This document shows, one piece after another, positions 33,389-43,953 of a stretch of 64,000 bases of DNA (positions within the stretch are counted from its first letter, which is position 1; every line of letters starts with the position of its first letter). Origin of the DNA: Variovorax sp. 54 (lineage in GTDB: Bacteria; Pseudomonadota; Gammaproteobacteria; Burkholderiales; Burkholderiaceae_C); the NCBI RefSeq assembly GCF_002754375.1, contig NZ_PEFF01000001.1, forward strand, positions 6,527,501 to 6,591,500. The letters are read 5' to 3'. The notes below the pieces were generated by a model, which made no database searches, was not told where the DNA came from, and saw only the letters and a list, made by a program, of their open reading frames with translations. Made by a program: the position numbers and the translations under genes.

Positions 33389-34375
33389 CTACTCCAGCTT
33401 GACCCCCGCCGTGCGGATCACCTTGCCCCACTTGGTGGTCTCGGCGGCGATGAAGGCATCGAACTCCTCGGGCGTGCTGCCCGCCGGGAAGGTGCCCATG
33501 GCGTCGAGCTTGGCGCGCGTCTCGTCGCTCTTGATGATGCGTGCCACCTCCTCCGACATGCGCTTGAGGATCTCGCGCGGCGTGCCCGCCGGCGCCAGCA
33601 TGCCGGCCCAGGTGCTGCCGGTGAAGCCCGCGAAGCCCTGCTCGATGAAGGTGGGCACGTCGGGCACGGCCGGCAGGCGCTTGTCGCCGGCCACGCCGAT
33701 CAGCCGCACCTTGCCGGCCTTGCCCTGGTTGATGAGGCCCGTGGGCGCGTCGAAGAACAGCTGGATCTGCCCGCCCATCAGGTCGGTCAACGCGGGCACC
33801 GCGCCACGGTACGGGATGTGGATCATGTAGGTCTGCGTGAGCGACTTCCACAGCTCGCTCGTGAGGTGCGCGGCCGAGCCGTTGCCCGACGAGCCGAAGC
33901 TGATCTTGCCGGGATGCGCGCGTGCGTAGTCGATGAGCTCTCGCGCGGTCTTGAACGGTGCATCGTTATTCACCGCCGCGAGCAGCGGCGACACACCCAT
34001 CAACGACACGCCCACGAGGTCCTTGCGCGGGTCGTAAGGCAGCTTGGGGTACAGCGTGGTGTTGGCCGTGTAGGCCGCGATGACGACGCCGAAGGTGCTG
34101 CCGTCGGGCGCTGCCTTGGCCACGGCATCGACGCCGATCAGGCTGTTGGCGCCGGGCTTGTTGTCGATCACCACGGGCTGGCCGAGCCGCGTCTGCAGGC
34201 CCACCTGTACCAGCCGCGCCATCTGGTCGGTGAAGCCGCCCGGTGTGTAGGGAACGACGATGCGGATCGGCTTGTTCGGCCACGCGCTTTGCGCGAAAGA
34301 GGGTGCGGCAAGGCTGGCGGCGGCAGCCGCAGTGGCAAGGGAAAAGCGGCGGCGGGAGAGCGTGGCGTGCGGCAT
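33389..34375 (-). CDS. Bug/TctC-family periplasmic solute-binding protein
   Basis: A 328-residue tripartite tricarboxylate transporter receptor. A Tat-like signal (LSRRRFSLATAAAAASLAAPSFAQ, twin-Arg at the N terminus) is followed by WPNKPIRIVVPYTPGGFTDQMAR, the first ligand loop of the Bug family, and DNKPGANSLIGVDAVAKAAPDG and SFGSSGNGSAAHL. Such proteins bind carboxylates or amides, and many stand alone without TctAB genes, as here. The start at 34375 (MPHATLSRRR) is preferred over a 12-residue longer one. Confidence 0.92.
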   Translation of the reverse strand: MPHATLSRRRFSLATAAAAASLAAPSFAQSAWPNKPIRIVVPYTPGGFTDQMARLVQVGLQTRLGQPVVIDNKPGANSLIGVDAVAKAAPDGSTFGVVIAAYTANTTLYPKLPYDPRKDLVGVSLMGVSPLLAAVNNDAPFKTARELIDYARAHPGKISFGSSGNGSAAHLTSELWKSLTQTYMIHIPYRGAVPALTDLMGGQIQLFFDAPTGLINQGKAGKVRLIGVAGDKRLPAVPDVPTFIEQGFAGFTGSTWAGMLAPAGTPREILKRMSEEVARIIKSDETRAKLDAMGTFPAGSTPEEFDAFIAAETTKWGKVIRTAGVKLE

Positions 34376-34479
34376 GGTCGGGAACCCTTCGGATGGCATG
34401 GATCGGGCCATTCTCGAAGCGCGCTCCTACGCCGGCGCTCAGGGTTTGTCCCCGACGGGACAACGGTACTTTGGTGCGC

Positions 34480-35556
34480 TCAGAGCGGCAGGATGTCGCG
34501 CGAACGCCCATCGTCGCCGAGCCAGGCCTCGAACTCGTCTGACATCCGCGTCGCCTCGCGCGTGGCCTGGCCCCAGGCCGCGATGCGCGCCTGCGCGTCG
34601 TTCGCGAAGCGGATGAAATCCTTGCGGTCGGGCAGCTTGCCGTGGGGCAGCGTCTTCACCCACTCGGGGTCGGGCGCGAGCACCACCATGCGGTCGAGAA
34701 AGCGCGTCGACTTGTGGCGCCAGCGCAGCCCCTTGTCGAGCCAGCCCGGCACCACCGCCTGCTGGAAGTGCGGGTACAGCACGATGCCTTCGTCGGCCGG
34801 TTGATAGTCGAGGTGCAGGTGGTAGTCGGTGATGCCGCCGTCCCAGTAGGCGCCGCGCGGCGCGCCCGGAATGTCGTGCACCGCGGCCAGCAGGAACGGA
34901 ATGGAACACGACGCCTGCAGCACCCGGTTGAAGTTGGCCTCGCTCAGCGCGTGCTGGCGCGTGCGGAAGTCGGTCGTGCCGAAGGGCAAGGCCGCGCCGG
35001 GCGTGGAGAACACGCAGCGCTCCAGCCACGCACCCAGGCTCTTGCGGTGCAGGCTGTTGCTCGCAAAGGCGCCCAGGTAGCCGACCGGCGTGCGCGCCCT
35101 GCCCTCGCGCCCGAGGATGTGGCGCCCGCGCGAGGTCACCACGTGCAGCCGGTAGCGCGAATGGCTCAGCACCTCGCCGATGCGTCCGCCGTAGAAGGTG
35201 TCGAGGCTTTCCGCGAAACGCTCGCTGAGCTGGTGCGGGCTGAGCCGCTTCTGGCCTGGCGGCACTTCGAACTGCTGGCGCACGTAGTCGTGCTCGAAGC
35301 GCCCGAAGGCCGCTTCCGGGTCCGACAGGCAGGCTGTCGCCAGCCGCCACGCGCCGATCGAGGCACCCACCAGGTCCACCGGCTGGCTCGACTGCGTGAG
35401 CCAGCGCCCGAAGATGAAGCGATCGAGCGGCCCGAGGATCAGCCCCTTGGGCCCGCCTGCCGCGCCGGGGATGGTGCGCACGTCCTGCGGGCGCAGGCCG
35501 TGTTGCTCGATGTGCTGGCGGGCCGCGGGGCCGGCGTAGATGCGCAGGGCTTTCAT
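34480..35556 (-). CDS. Patatin-like phospholipase
   Basis: A 358-residue patatin-family lipid acyl hydrolase. The oxyanion region is GAAGGPKGLILG, the nucleophile elbow is VGASIGAW (G-x-S-x-G), and the catalytic dyad Asp is in YWDGGITDYH (DG[GA] motif). A middle portion with SRGRHILGREG and FASNSLHRKSLG is specific to this subgroup, and no signal peptide is seen, so it is probably cytosolic or membrane-associated. The start at 35556 gives MKALRIYAGPAA, and longer frames are Cys/Pro-rich and unlikely. The gene stands between the Bug protein and tex. Confidence 0.88.
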   Translation of the reverse strand: MKALRIYAGPAARQHIEQHGLRPQDVRTIPGAAGGPKGLILGPLDRFIFGRWLTQSSQPVDLVGASIGAWRLATACLSDPEAAFGRFEHDYVRQQFEVPPGQKRLSPHQLSERFAESLDTFYGGRIGEVLSHSRYRLHVVTSRGRHILGREGRARTPVGYLGAFASNSLHRKSLGAWLERCVFSTPGAALPFGTTDFRTRQHALSEANFNRVLQASCSIPFLLAAVHDIPGAPRGAYWDGGITDYHLHLDYQPADEGIVLYPHFQQAVVPGWLDKGLRWRHKSTRFLDRMVVLAPDPEWVKTLPHGKLPDRKDFIRFANDAQARIAAWGQATREATRMSDEFEAWLGDDGRSRDILPL

Positions 35557-35596
35557 GCCGGCGGTGTCTGCAAGAAACGTGCGGTGCGCGGGTGGC

Positions 35597-37975
<2,379 letters not shown>

Positions 37976-38054
37976 GTCTTGAGCGCGTCCCTGGCAAAGC
38001 GCGGAAGTTTGCCATAGGCGAAGACGCCCCTCGCCGGCCGTCGCTACGGGATGG

Positions 38055-39020
38055 TTACAACGTGCGCTCGGGCTCCATCGGAACCGCGGTCGACGGCTGC
38101 ACCTCGCCGGGCATCACGAGCCGGATGCGCAGCCCGTGCGGCGCCGCGTCCATGACGGCCAGCTCGCCGTGCAGCGCATCGGCGCGCTCGCGCATGCTGC
38201 GCAGGCCCTTGCCTCCGGGCTCGCCGGCCGCCCCGGCCAGGCCGCACCCGTCGTCCAGCACTTCGAGCACCAGCCCGTGCGAGCGTTCGCGCGGGCCAAA
38301 GCGCACTTCCACGCGCGACGCCTGCGAATGGCGCAGCACGTTCGACAAGGCCTCCTGCGCGATGCGGCACAGCTGCATCGCGGCTTCGGACGACAGCGGC
38401 GGCGCCAGCACCACGTCCTGCACATTCCACACGAGCGCGATGCCCAGCCGGTCGAACGCCGGTTGCAGCCGGTAACGCAAATGACCCAAACGCTCGCCGA
38501 TGCTGGTGTCGGCCTGGTCGTCGAGGGAGTCGACCGTCATCTGCAGCTCCAGCAGGCAGGCCTGCAGGGCCATCGACAGCTCGCGGGCGTCGGCGGAGCG
38601 CGGGTCGTAGCTGGCCATGAGCGCCACCAGCCGCGAGCCGACGCCGTCATGCAGGTCGCTGGCGATGCGGCGGCGCTCGGCGAGCACGGCCTGCGCCTGG
38701 CGGTTGCGCAGAAGGCGCCGCCGCGTGAGGTACCAGGTGCCGACGATCATGCAAAGCACCGCAATGTTCACGCCCTGCAAGGCCCAGAAAGCGAGCGGTA
38801 CCTCGGTGCCCAGCGTGGTGATCGCCGAGGTCGCGCGAATCACCTGCCCCACCACCGGCGTCAGGTGCAGCGCAAACGCAAGCCCCACCCACAGCAGCAT
38901 CCGCCGGCGCGAGGCACGCGGCCACAGCCAGATCAGGAGCACGCACCACGCTGCGATGGAAAGCCACACGAACTGGTCCTCCAGGAAATACGGCGGGAGC
39001 GGGGGCGCCGACGCGGGCAT
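38055..39020 (-). CDS. NarL/DesK-type sensor histidine kinase
   Basis: A 321-residue inner-membrane kinase with about four N-terminal spans (LSIAAWCVLLIWLW, MLLWVGLAFALHLTPVVGQVI, LAFWALQGVNIAVLCMIVGTWYL). A HisKA_3 dimerisation box RRRIASDLHDGVGSRLVALM follows, holding the phosphorylated His. The ATPase portion has QEALSNVLRHSQAS (N-box) and VLDDGCGLAG (G1 box). It has no periplasmic sensor of any size, so it may sense the membrane. It follows its response regulator gene by 40 bases and is probably cotranscribed with it. Confidence 0.9.
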   Translation of the reverse strand: MPASAPPLPPYFLEDQFVWLSIAAWCVLLIWLWPRASRRRMLLWVGLAFALHLTPVVGQVIRATSAITTLGTEVPLAFWALQGVNIAVLCMIVGTWYLTRRRLLRNRQAQAVLAERRRIASDLHDGVGSRLVALMASYDPRSADARELSMALQACLLELQMTVDSLDDQADTSIGERLGHLRYRLQPAFDRLGIALVWNVQDVVLAPPLSSEAAMQLCRIAQEALSNVLRHSQASRVEVRFGPRERSHGLVLEVLDDGCGLAGAAGEPGGKGLRSMRERADALHGELAVMDAAPHGLRIRLVMPGEVQPSTAVPMEPERTL

Positions 39021-39060
39021 GGGTGGCTCCGCTGCGAACGCGGCGCGCCCGAAGCGCGCC

Positions 39061-39855
39061 CTAGAGCAGCCCCCGGTGCGAGGCGAAGCTCACGGCCTGC
39101 GCGCGGGTGTGGGCGTGCAGCTTGCGGTAGATGTTTTTGACGTGCGCGTTAACCGTCTGGGCACTGATGGTGAGCTGCAGTGCGATCTCTTCCGTCACAT
39201 ATCCCGTGGCTACAAGTCGCAACACTTCGCGCTCCCGTGCCGACAGGGTGGCCTTGCTGTCCGGCGGGCGCACCGGGCTCGCATTGGAGCGTTGGTGGTC
39301 CAGGTGCACGAGCAGCCGGCGTGCCAGCCGGGGGGTGATGGCGGCCCCGCCGTTGACCACCTGCAGCACGGCCTGGGCGTAGCTCTGGAACCAGGCGTTC
39401 TTTACCAGGTAACCCGAGGCGCCGAGCTCGAAAGCGTGCAGCACCTGAGGCTCGTCTTCCAGGGCGGAAATGACGATGATCTCGGCGGCGCTGCGGTGTT
39501 TCTTGGCTTCTTCGATGAGCTCGAATCCACTGCCGTCTCCGAGGCGGATGTCGACCATGAGCACATCGAATTCATGCTGCATGAGGAGGCGCCGGCCCTC
39601 GCGCAGGGAGCCGGCCTGGCCCTCGAGCTGGATGCGCAGATCGCCCAGCAGCTCCTGGGCGATGACGCGGCGAACAAAGGGATCGTCGTCGACGAGCAAG
39701 ACACGAACGGGCTTGGTTTCCTGGCCTGTGAGGTAGTCCGGCCACGGCAGGGTATCCGCCGAGGGCGCGAGGAGCCCACCAAACTGGCCAGGATTGGAGA
39801 ATTTCCTAGCACCGCCACTGACGTCGGTCAATGAAATGTCAAGTTCGTTTTCCAT
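39061..39855 (-). CDS. NarL/FixJ (LuxR-type) response regulator
   Basis: A 264-residue regulator with a receiver domain at residues about 50-165 (VRVLLVDDDPFVRR, phosphoacceptor Asp in FDVLMVDIRLGDGSG, switch residues in VISALEDE and the Lys in SGYLVKNAW) and a LuxR helix-turn-helix (LSAREREVLRLVATGYVTEE, SAQTVNAHVKNIYRKL). A 48-residue N-terminal extension precedes the receiver. The start at 39855 (MENELDIS) is chosen because sequence further upstream lacks a natural composition. A 12-bp palindrome sits 24 bases upstream. It is divergent from the genes for low-complexity secreted proteins, which it may control. Confidence 0.9.
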   Translation of the reverse strand: MENELDISLTDVSGGARKFSNPGQFGGLLAPSADTLPWPDYLTGQETKPVRVLLVDDDPFVRRVIAQELLGDLRIQLEGQAGSLREGRRLLMQHEFDVLMVDIRLGDGSGFELIEEAKKHRSAAEIIVISALEDEPQVLHAFELGASGYLVKNAWFQSYAQAVLQVVNGGAAITPRLARRLLVHLDHQRSNASPVRPPDSKATLSAREREVLRLVATGYVTEEIALQLTISAQTVNAHVKNIYRKLHAHTRAQAVSFASHRGLL

Positions 39856-40235
39856 TTGCGTCCCCTTGTCACAGATAAAAGTCGCGACTTCGTGAACAAA
39901 AGTTAATCGATATCTACTCTTTTTTTGGTTCGGGGCTTTTTTGATTACCTTGGTTTCTTTCGGTTGCAATATTGCCAGAATGTGAACGAAAGTGATAGTG
40001 CCCACGAGGGGAACAGGGCCTCAAACCGATTCCCTCCCAACGCCCAAAACGCCTTCGGGCATTGCTTTCGCCATAGCCTTGCACTACCCACCCTGAGGCA
40101 TTTTTCGATCGCTTCCCCCCGCTGAAACTGCATCCCGGTCGCAACGGAATCCCTTCAATCCGTGCTCGCTGACCGTTAGCTGATGGCCGGATTCCCCGGC
40201 GATCGGGTTCGTTTCAACACTATCGAGGAAGCATC
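39856..40235. promoter_or_regulatory. Divergent promoter region with a palindromic candidate operator
   Basis: This 380-base region separates the response regulator gene from the low-complexity secreted protein genes. AAGTCGCGACTT (39879-39890) is a perfect palindrome just before the regulator start. T-rich stretches around 39919-39960 may hold promoters. The last bases before 40236 contain GAGGAAG, the ribosome site of the secreted gene. No small gene is supported. Confidence 0.5.
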
Positions 40236-40931
40236 ATGAAGAAGACTCTTATCGCCATGGCAGTGGTTCTCGTGGCTGGCGTTGCTTCGGCAACCGCAAC
40301 CAGCACGGCCCTTGCAGCTACCGCCACCACCACGGGCTCGTCGAGCTCGGCAGGCTCGGTTGCCGCAAGTTCCGGAACCGGCAGCGCCTTGAGCTACAAC
40401 GCAGCCAACTCGGGCTCGGCGGCCTCGGCCAATGCCGCATCCAACACGAGCGGCAACTTCATCAACCGCACCGGCAGCGCAGCGGTCGGCGGCACGGCAG
40501 CCACTCAGGGCAGCGTGACCAGCTTGGCCGTGACGACCGGCAACGGCCTCGCGGCAGGCGGTGCGAACGCTCAGGCCAACGCGGGCTCGGCCGCCAACGC
40601 CAACTACGCGTCGGGCGTCATCAACCCGGTCGGCGGTAGCGCAACCGGCGTGGCCACCTCCAGCACCAACAACTCGGCCGCCACGGCCGCGGGCCCTGGC
40701 GGCGGCGCCGCCCTGGTGACGCGGACCTCCGGCACGCTGTCGGGCTACAGCGCCACGTCCAACGCCACGAACGGCTTCTTCAACAACAACACCGCTGTCA
40801 CGGCGGGCGCAGGCTCGGCCGGTGGTTCCTCGGGCGTCATCAATGCCAGCACCGGCAACGCGGTGACTTGGATGAACGCGGTTCCCACCGGCGGTACTGC
40901 GGGCGCTGGCGCAACGGCATCCGCTCCCTGA
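40236..40931 (+). CDS. Secreted low-complexity Ala/Ser/Gly/Thr/Asn protein
   Basis: A 231-residue exported protein with signal peptide KKTLIAMAVVLVAGVASATA. The mature part is almost entirely Ala, Ser, Gly, Thr and Asn, with loosely repeated units such as SGSAASANAASN, GLAAGGANAQANAGSAANAN and GVINPVGGSATG / GVINASTGNA. No Cys and few charged residues occur. Such composition suits an extended surface or matrix protein that polymerises through beta-strands. I do not recognise a named family, and curli-type repeats are not clearly present. A strong ribosome site precedes it, and the next gene, 78 bases on, is a related exported protein. Confidence 0.7.
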   Translation: MKKTLIAMAVVLVAGVASATATSTALAATATTTGSSSSAGSVAASSGTGSALSYNAANSGSAASANAASNTSGNFINRTGSAAVGGTAATQGSVTSLAVTTGNGLAAGGANAQANAGSAANANYASGVINPVGGSATGVATSSTNNSAATAAGPGGGAALVTRTSGTLSGYSATSNATNGFFNNNTAVTAGAGSAGGSSGVINASTGNAVTWMNAVPTGGTAGAGATASAP

Positions 40932-41009
40932 GCGATCCGGTCAATCGGTTGTTGGACCAGAAATGGGGAGGGGCACGCCCCTCCCCCGCTTCCCAAAGGA
41001 GTCGAAAAA

Positions 41010-42065
41010 ATGAAAACATTGATCGCCCTGACCTTGCTGGGCTTGTCCGCGGGCGCCTTGGCGCAAACAACGGCGGGTGGCGCCAACAACCAGTCGCAGA
41101 GCTCGGCCACCACCAACGCCCAGGGCAACACCCAGGCGGTGAACTTCAACAGCTCCGCCCCCTCGGATGTCACCTCCCGGGCCACGGTGGACAGCAACAG
41201 CACACAGAACATCAACAACACGGGTGCGACGACCAGCGTCGTCGACTACCGTGGCAGCTACACCGTCAAGAACGTGCCCTCCGTGAGCGGCCCGAACCTG
41301 ACGACCAGCAATGACACCTGCATGGGCAGCTCGAGCGCCAGTGCCAACGGCCCGGGGGTCGGGCTGAGCTTCGGCACCACCTGGACGGACGAGCACTGCA
41401 AGCGCCTGAAGATGAGCCGCGAGCTCTGGAACAAGGGCATGAAGGCAGCGTCGCTGGCCATGGACTGCATGGACCCGCAGGCCCAGGCGGCCCTGGAGAT
41501 GACCGGCTCGAAGTGCCCGCAGTCGATGACCGCCGAAGAACGCGTCAGTGCGTTCGGACCGCAGGCATCAGGCAGCGGCGCACCGGTGGCGGCACGTCCG
41601 GCGGCGCCTGTGGCTCCGGTGGCCGTGGCACCGGCACCTGTGCCGGCCCCCGTGGCGGTGGCCGTGCCCCAACCGGTTGCGCCTGTGGCACCTGCGACGC
41701 CTGTCGCGTTGGCTCCAGCCCCGGTGCCCGCGCCGGTCGTGGCGGTGCAACAGCCCGCCGCACCGGCCACGCTGGTCGAGGCGATGCCCATGGCAGCCCC
41801 GGTGCAGGAACAGCCGGCACCGCAACCCGCGCCGGCTGCAACCGCCGTCCCGGTGTCTGCACCGGAGGTGGCACCGGCTCCCGTGGCCGCAGCGCCCGCC
41901 GAGGAAGCGGCTGCACCTGCCGCGGAACCGGCCCCGGTCATGGCGAGCGCCGTGGCACCGGTCGCGCTGGCCCCGCAGCCGGACATCCTGGAAGCGCGCA
42001 TCGCGCGCCGCCTGCCGGCTGAGCCGGCCGACGAGGTGGCTGCAGCACCGGTCGACGCGCAATGA
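41010..42065 (+). CDS. Secreted protein with Asn/Ser-rich N terminus and Ala-Pro-Val tail
   Basis: A 351-residue exported protein with signal peptide MKTLIALTLLGLSAGALA. The N-terminal Asn/Ser/Thr/Gln-rich part resembles the neighbour protein. A compact central module has CMGSSSASANGPGVGLSFG, TTWTDEHCKRLKMSRELW and AASLAMDCMDPQ, with three or four Cys that could form disulfides. The C-terminal half is a long Ala-Pro-Val-rich spacer (APAPVPAPVAVAVPQPVA) ending in an acidic helix. A spacer of that kind usually spans the periplasm or cell wall. AAAGGAG precedes the start. It is in an apparent operon with the genes on both sides. Function unknown; surface fibre assembly is one idea. Confidence 0.7.
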   Translation: MKTLIALTLLGLSAGALAQTTAGGANNQSQSSATTNAQGNTQAVNFNSSAPSDVTSRATVDSNSTQNINNTGATTSVVDYRGSYTVKNVPSVSGPNLTTSNDTCMGSSSASANGPGVGLSFGTTWTDEHCKRLKMSRELWNKGMKAASLAMDCMDPQAQAALEMTGSKCPQSMTAEERVSAFGPQASGSGAPVAARPAAPVAPVAVAPAPVPAPVAVAVPQPVAPVAPATPVALAPAPVPAPVVAVQQPAAPATLVEAMPMAAPVQEQPAPQPAPAATAVPVSAPEVAPAPVAAAPAEEAAAPAAEPAPVMASAVAPVALAPQPDILEARIARRLPAEPADEVAAAPVDAQ

Positions 42066-42088
42066 GGCCGGATCTGGAGTCCATCATC

Positions 42089-42427
42089 ATGAACACCAGG
42101 ACCGTTCCTCTCTGGCTGGCCGCCTGTTGCGTGGCGACGGCGTCGGTCGCCGCCACGCCGGTCATCCGCATCGAGCGGATGCCCATGGGCAGCGGCCTGC
42201 AGAACGCCAGCGGCACGGAGAACGCCGAGCCGGTGGGCGACTACGGCGTCTGGCACGTGCCGCAGTACATGCCGGGGTTTCCGACCTCGGCCACCATCTG
42301 GCCGCGCGTCGTGGTCATCCAGTGCAACGTCTCGCGGTGCAGCGGCTACGAGGTCACGCCCGAACTGGGCCGGGGCGAGTACCTGTTCTTCCGGCCTGCG
42401 GAAGACAGCAGCGTCGGCCGCAAATAG
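42089..42427 (+). CDS. Small secreted protein
   Basis: A 112-residue exported protein: signal peptide NTRTVPLWLAACCVATASVAA, then PVIRIERMPMGSGLQNASGT, YGVWHVPQYMPGFPTSATIWP, RVVVIQCNVSRCSGYEVTPE and ELGRGEYLFFRP. Two Cys six residues apart (CNVSRC) may pair in the periplasm. The start at 42089 has TGGAG about 10 bases upstream; a start at 42062 overlapping the previous stop would spoil the signal peptide. It is the third gene of the putative secreted-protein operon. No family recognised. Confidence 0.65.
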   Translation: MNTRTVPLWLAACCVATASVAATPVIRIERMPMGSGLQNASGTENAEPVGDYGVWHVPQYMPGFPTSATIWPRVVVIQCNVSRCSGYEVTPELGRGEYLFFRPAEDSSVGRK

Positions 42428-42459
42428 GCAGGCGCGCAGACGCCGCTTTTTCGAACGAT

Positions 42460-42491
42460 GCGCCGCCGGGTCCGCAAGGTCCCGGCGGCGC
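42460..42491. terminator. GC-rich hairpin after the secreted-protein operon
   Basis: GCGCCGCCGGG (42460-42470) and GGCGCC-type inverse CCCGGCGGCGC (42481-42491) form a perfect 11-bp stem with a 10-base loop. There is no T-run, so it may be an RNA-stabilising or Rho-assisted end rather than a classical terminator. Confidence 0.55.
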
Positions 42492-42518
42492 GCGGCCGTG
42501 TGCGGATACCCTTCGCGC

Positions 42519-43028
42519 ATGCACAACCCCTTCGTGCGCGCCTTGCGCGCCCTGTTTCGCGTCGTCGCCACCACGATCCTCGTGCCGGTGCTGCTGTTCG
42601 AGGAATGGGGCTGGGCGCCGCTGGCGGCGCTGGTCGCGCGGCTGTCGCGCCTGCCCTTCTGGGCGCGGCTCGAAACCCGGCTGCGCGCGCTGCCGCCGTG
42701 GGGCGCACTGCTGGCGTTCTTCGTGCCGGTGCTGCTGCTCTTTCCCGTGAAGCTGCTGGCGCTCTTTCTGTTCGGGCGCGGCCACGCGATCAGCGGCATG
42801 GCCGTGCTGCTGCTGGCCAAGCTCGCGGGCACGGCCGTGGTCGCGCGGATCTTCCAGCTGGTCGAAGGCTCGCTGATGCAACTGGCCTGGTTCGCCCGCT
42901 GGTACCCGCGCTGGAAGGCTTGGAAAGACGGCGTGCTGACGCGGGTGCGCGAGAGCCGCCCCTGGCGCATCGTGCGGGCGGTGCATCGGCGCGTCCTCCG
43001 GGGATGGCATCGGTTGCGCGCCGAATGA
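42519..43028 (+). CDS. Hypothetical membrane protein
   Basis: A 169-residue inner-membrane protein. Hydrophobic spans occur at VVATTILVPVLLFEEW, ALLAFFVPVLLLFPVKLLALFLF and GMAVLLLAKLAGTAVVARIFQL. The C-terminal 50 residues are strongly basic and Trp-rich (WFARWYPRWKAWKDG, RRVLRGWHRLR), which would be cytoplasmic. The start at 42519 is used because the residues before it in the longer frame are encoded by the hairpin. I recognise it as a conserved hypothetical type in betaproteobacteria without known function. Confidence 0.7.
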   Translation: MHNPFVRALRALFRVVATTILVPVLLFEEWGWAPLAALVARLSRLPFWARLETRLRALPPWGALLAFFVPVLLLFPVKLLALFLFGRGHAISGMAVLLLAKLAGTAVVARIFQLVEGSLMQLAWFARWYPRWKAWKDGVLTRVRESRPWRIVRAVHRRVLRGWHRLRAE

Positions 43029-43036
43029 ATCTATTT

Positions 43037-43075
43037 TTACCCGGATGTATTGTGTTTTGTATTTTGCCCGGGTAA
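43037..43075. promoter_or_regulatory. Inverted repeat before the GIY-YIG-like/MarR operon
   Basis: TTACCCGG (43037-43044) and CCGGGTAA (43068-43075) are exact inverses separated by 23 AT-rich bases. It lies just upstream of a gene coupled to a MarR regulator, so it could be that regulator's operator. Confidence 0.45.
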
Positions 43076-43084
43076 TATTTGGAG

Positions 43085-43447
43085 ATGAATCCATCTCCCT
43101 CCACACGACGTACCCTCGTCAAGCAATACAAGGACAGCGTGCGCCCTGCCGGCGTCTTCGTCATCCGCCACCTGATGGACGGCCGCGTCTACGTGGCCGG
43201 CAGCCTCGACGTCGAAGGTGCCATGAACCGCGCCCGCTTCGAGCTGAACCTGCGCTCGCACCGCAACAAGGCATTGCAGCGCGACTGGGTAGCGCATGGC
43301 GCGACGCACTTCAGCTTCGAGGTAATCGACCGGGTGAAGGAGCGCGACGACCCCGTCTTCGACCGCGCGGCCGAGCTGGAAAAACTGCTTGAACTCTGGC
43401 GCGAGGAACTCCAGTGCACCGGCGACAAGGGCTACAACACACCATGA
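43085..43447 (+). CDS. GIY-YIG nuclease-like protein
   Basis: A 120-residue protein of the GIY-YIG-like type. GVFVIRHLMDGRVYVAGS corresponds to the GIY...YIG strands (GVF and YVAGS), then NRARFELNLRSHRNKALQRD and WVAHGATHFSFEVIDRVKE, with an Arg-rich helix and final Glu as in the nuclease fold. The start codon is unclear: GGAG touches the ATG at 43085 and a TTG at 43079 lacks a ribosome site, so translation may be leaderless or start further in. The stop overlaps the MarR gene start as ATGA. Whether it is active on DNA is unknown. Confidence 0.75.
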   Translation: MNPSPSTRRTLVKQYKDSVRPAGVFVIRHLMDGRVYVAGSLDVEGAMNRARFELNLRSHRNKALQRDWVAHGATHFSFEVIDRVKERDDPVFDRAAELEKLLELWREELQCTGDKGYNTP

Positions 43448-43884
43448 GCACCGACGCATTGGCCTTTTGCCTCGACCTCGGCCGCGCCCACGCCAGCCTG
43501 CGCCTGAAACTCAACGAAGACCTGGGCGCCTTTCACGGCCTGGACTATGAAGACTTCACCCTGCTCCACCTGTTGCTGCGTGCCGGCAATGGCAACATGC
43601 CGATAGCCGAGCTTGCGCACACGCTGGGGTTGCCAATGTCAGCGCTGATCCGCAAGATGGTGCTGCTCGAAAAGACCGGCCTGGCCGAGCGCATGACGGG
43701 AACGGATGGCGACAGCCGGCGCCATGCGGTGATTCGCAGCGGCGGCAGGAAATTGATGCAGGTCGCAATCACGACCGTCGAGGCGATTTGTGCCGACGCC
43801 GTGAAATCGCTGGATGCGCAACGCCTGCCAGACCTCCATGCCGCGCTGCGGGCGCTGGGCGATCACGATACGTCGCACGCCTGA
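43444..43884 (+). CDS. MarR-family transcriptional regulator
   Basis: A 146-residue winged-helix regulator. The DNA-binding region is MPIAELAHTLGLPMSALIRKMVLLEKTGLAER, with the wing GTDGDSRRHAVIRSGGRKLM, matching MarR layout. The N-terminal dimer helix FCLDLGRAHASLRLKLNEDLG is normal. It is translationally coupled to the GIY-YIG-like gene and probably regulates that operon or the following MATE exporter. Confidence 0.88.
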   Translation: MSTDALAFCLDLGRAHASLRLKLNEDLGAFHGLDYEDFTLLHLLLRAGNGNMPIAELAHTLGLPMSALIRKMVLLEKTGLAERMTGTDGDSRRHAVIRSGGRKLMQVAITTVEAICADAVKSLDAQRLPDLHAALRALGDHDTSHA

Positions 43885-43953
43885 ACCGTCCTGCGGGTAG
43901 ATTACGAACCTCGTTTCGTTCCGCCCGGATCGACAACTCAAAAAAGAATCCGC

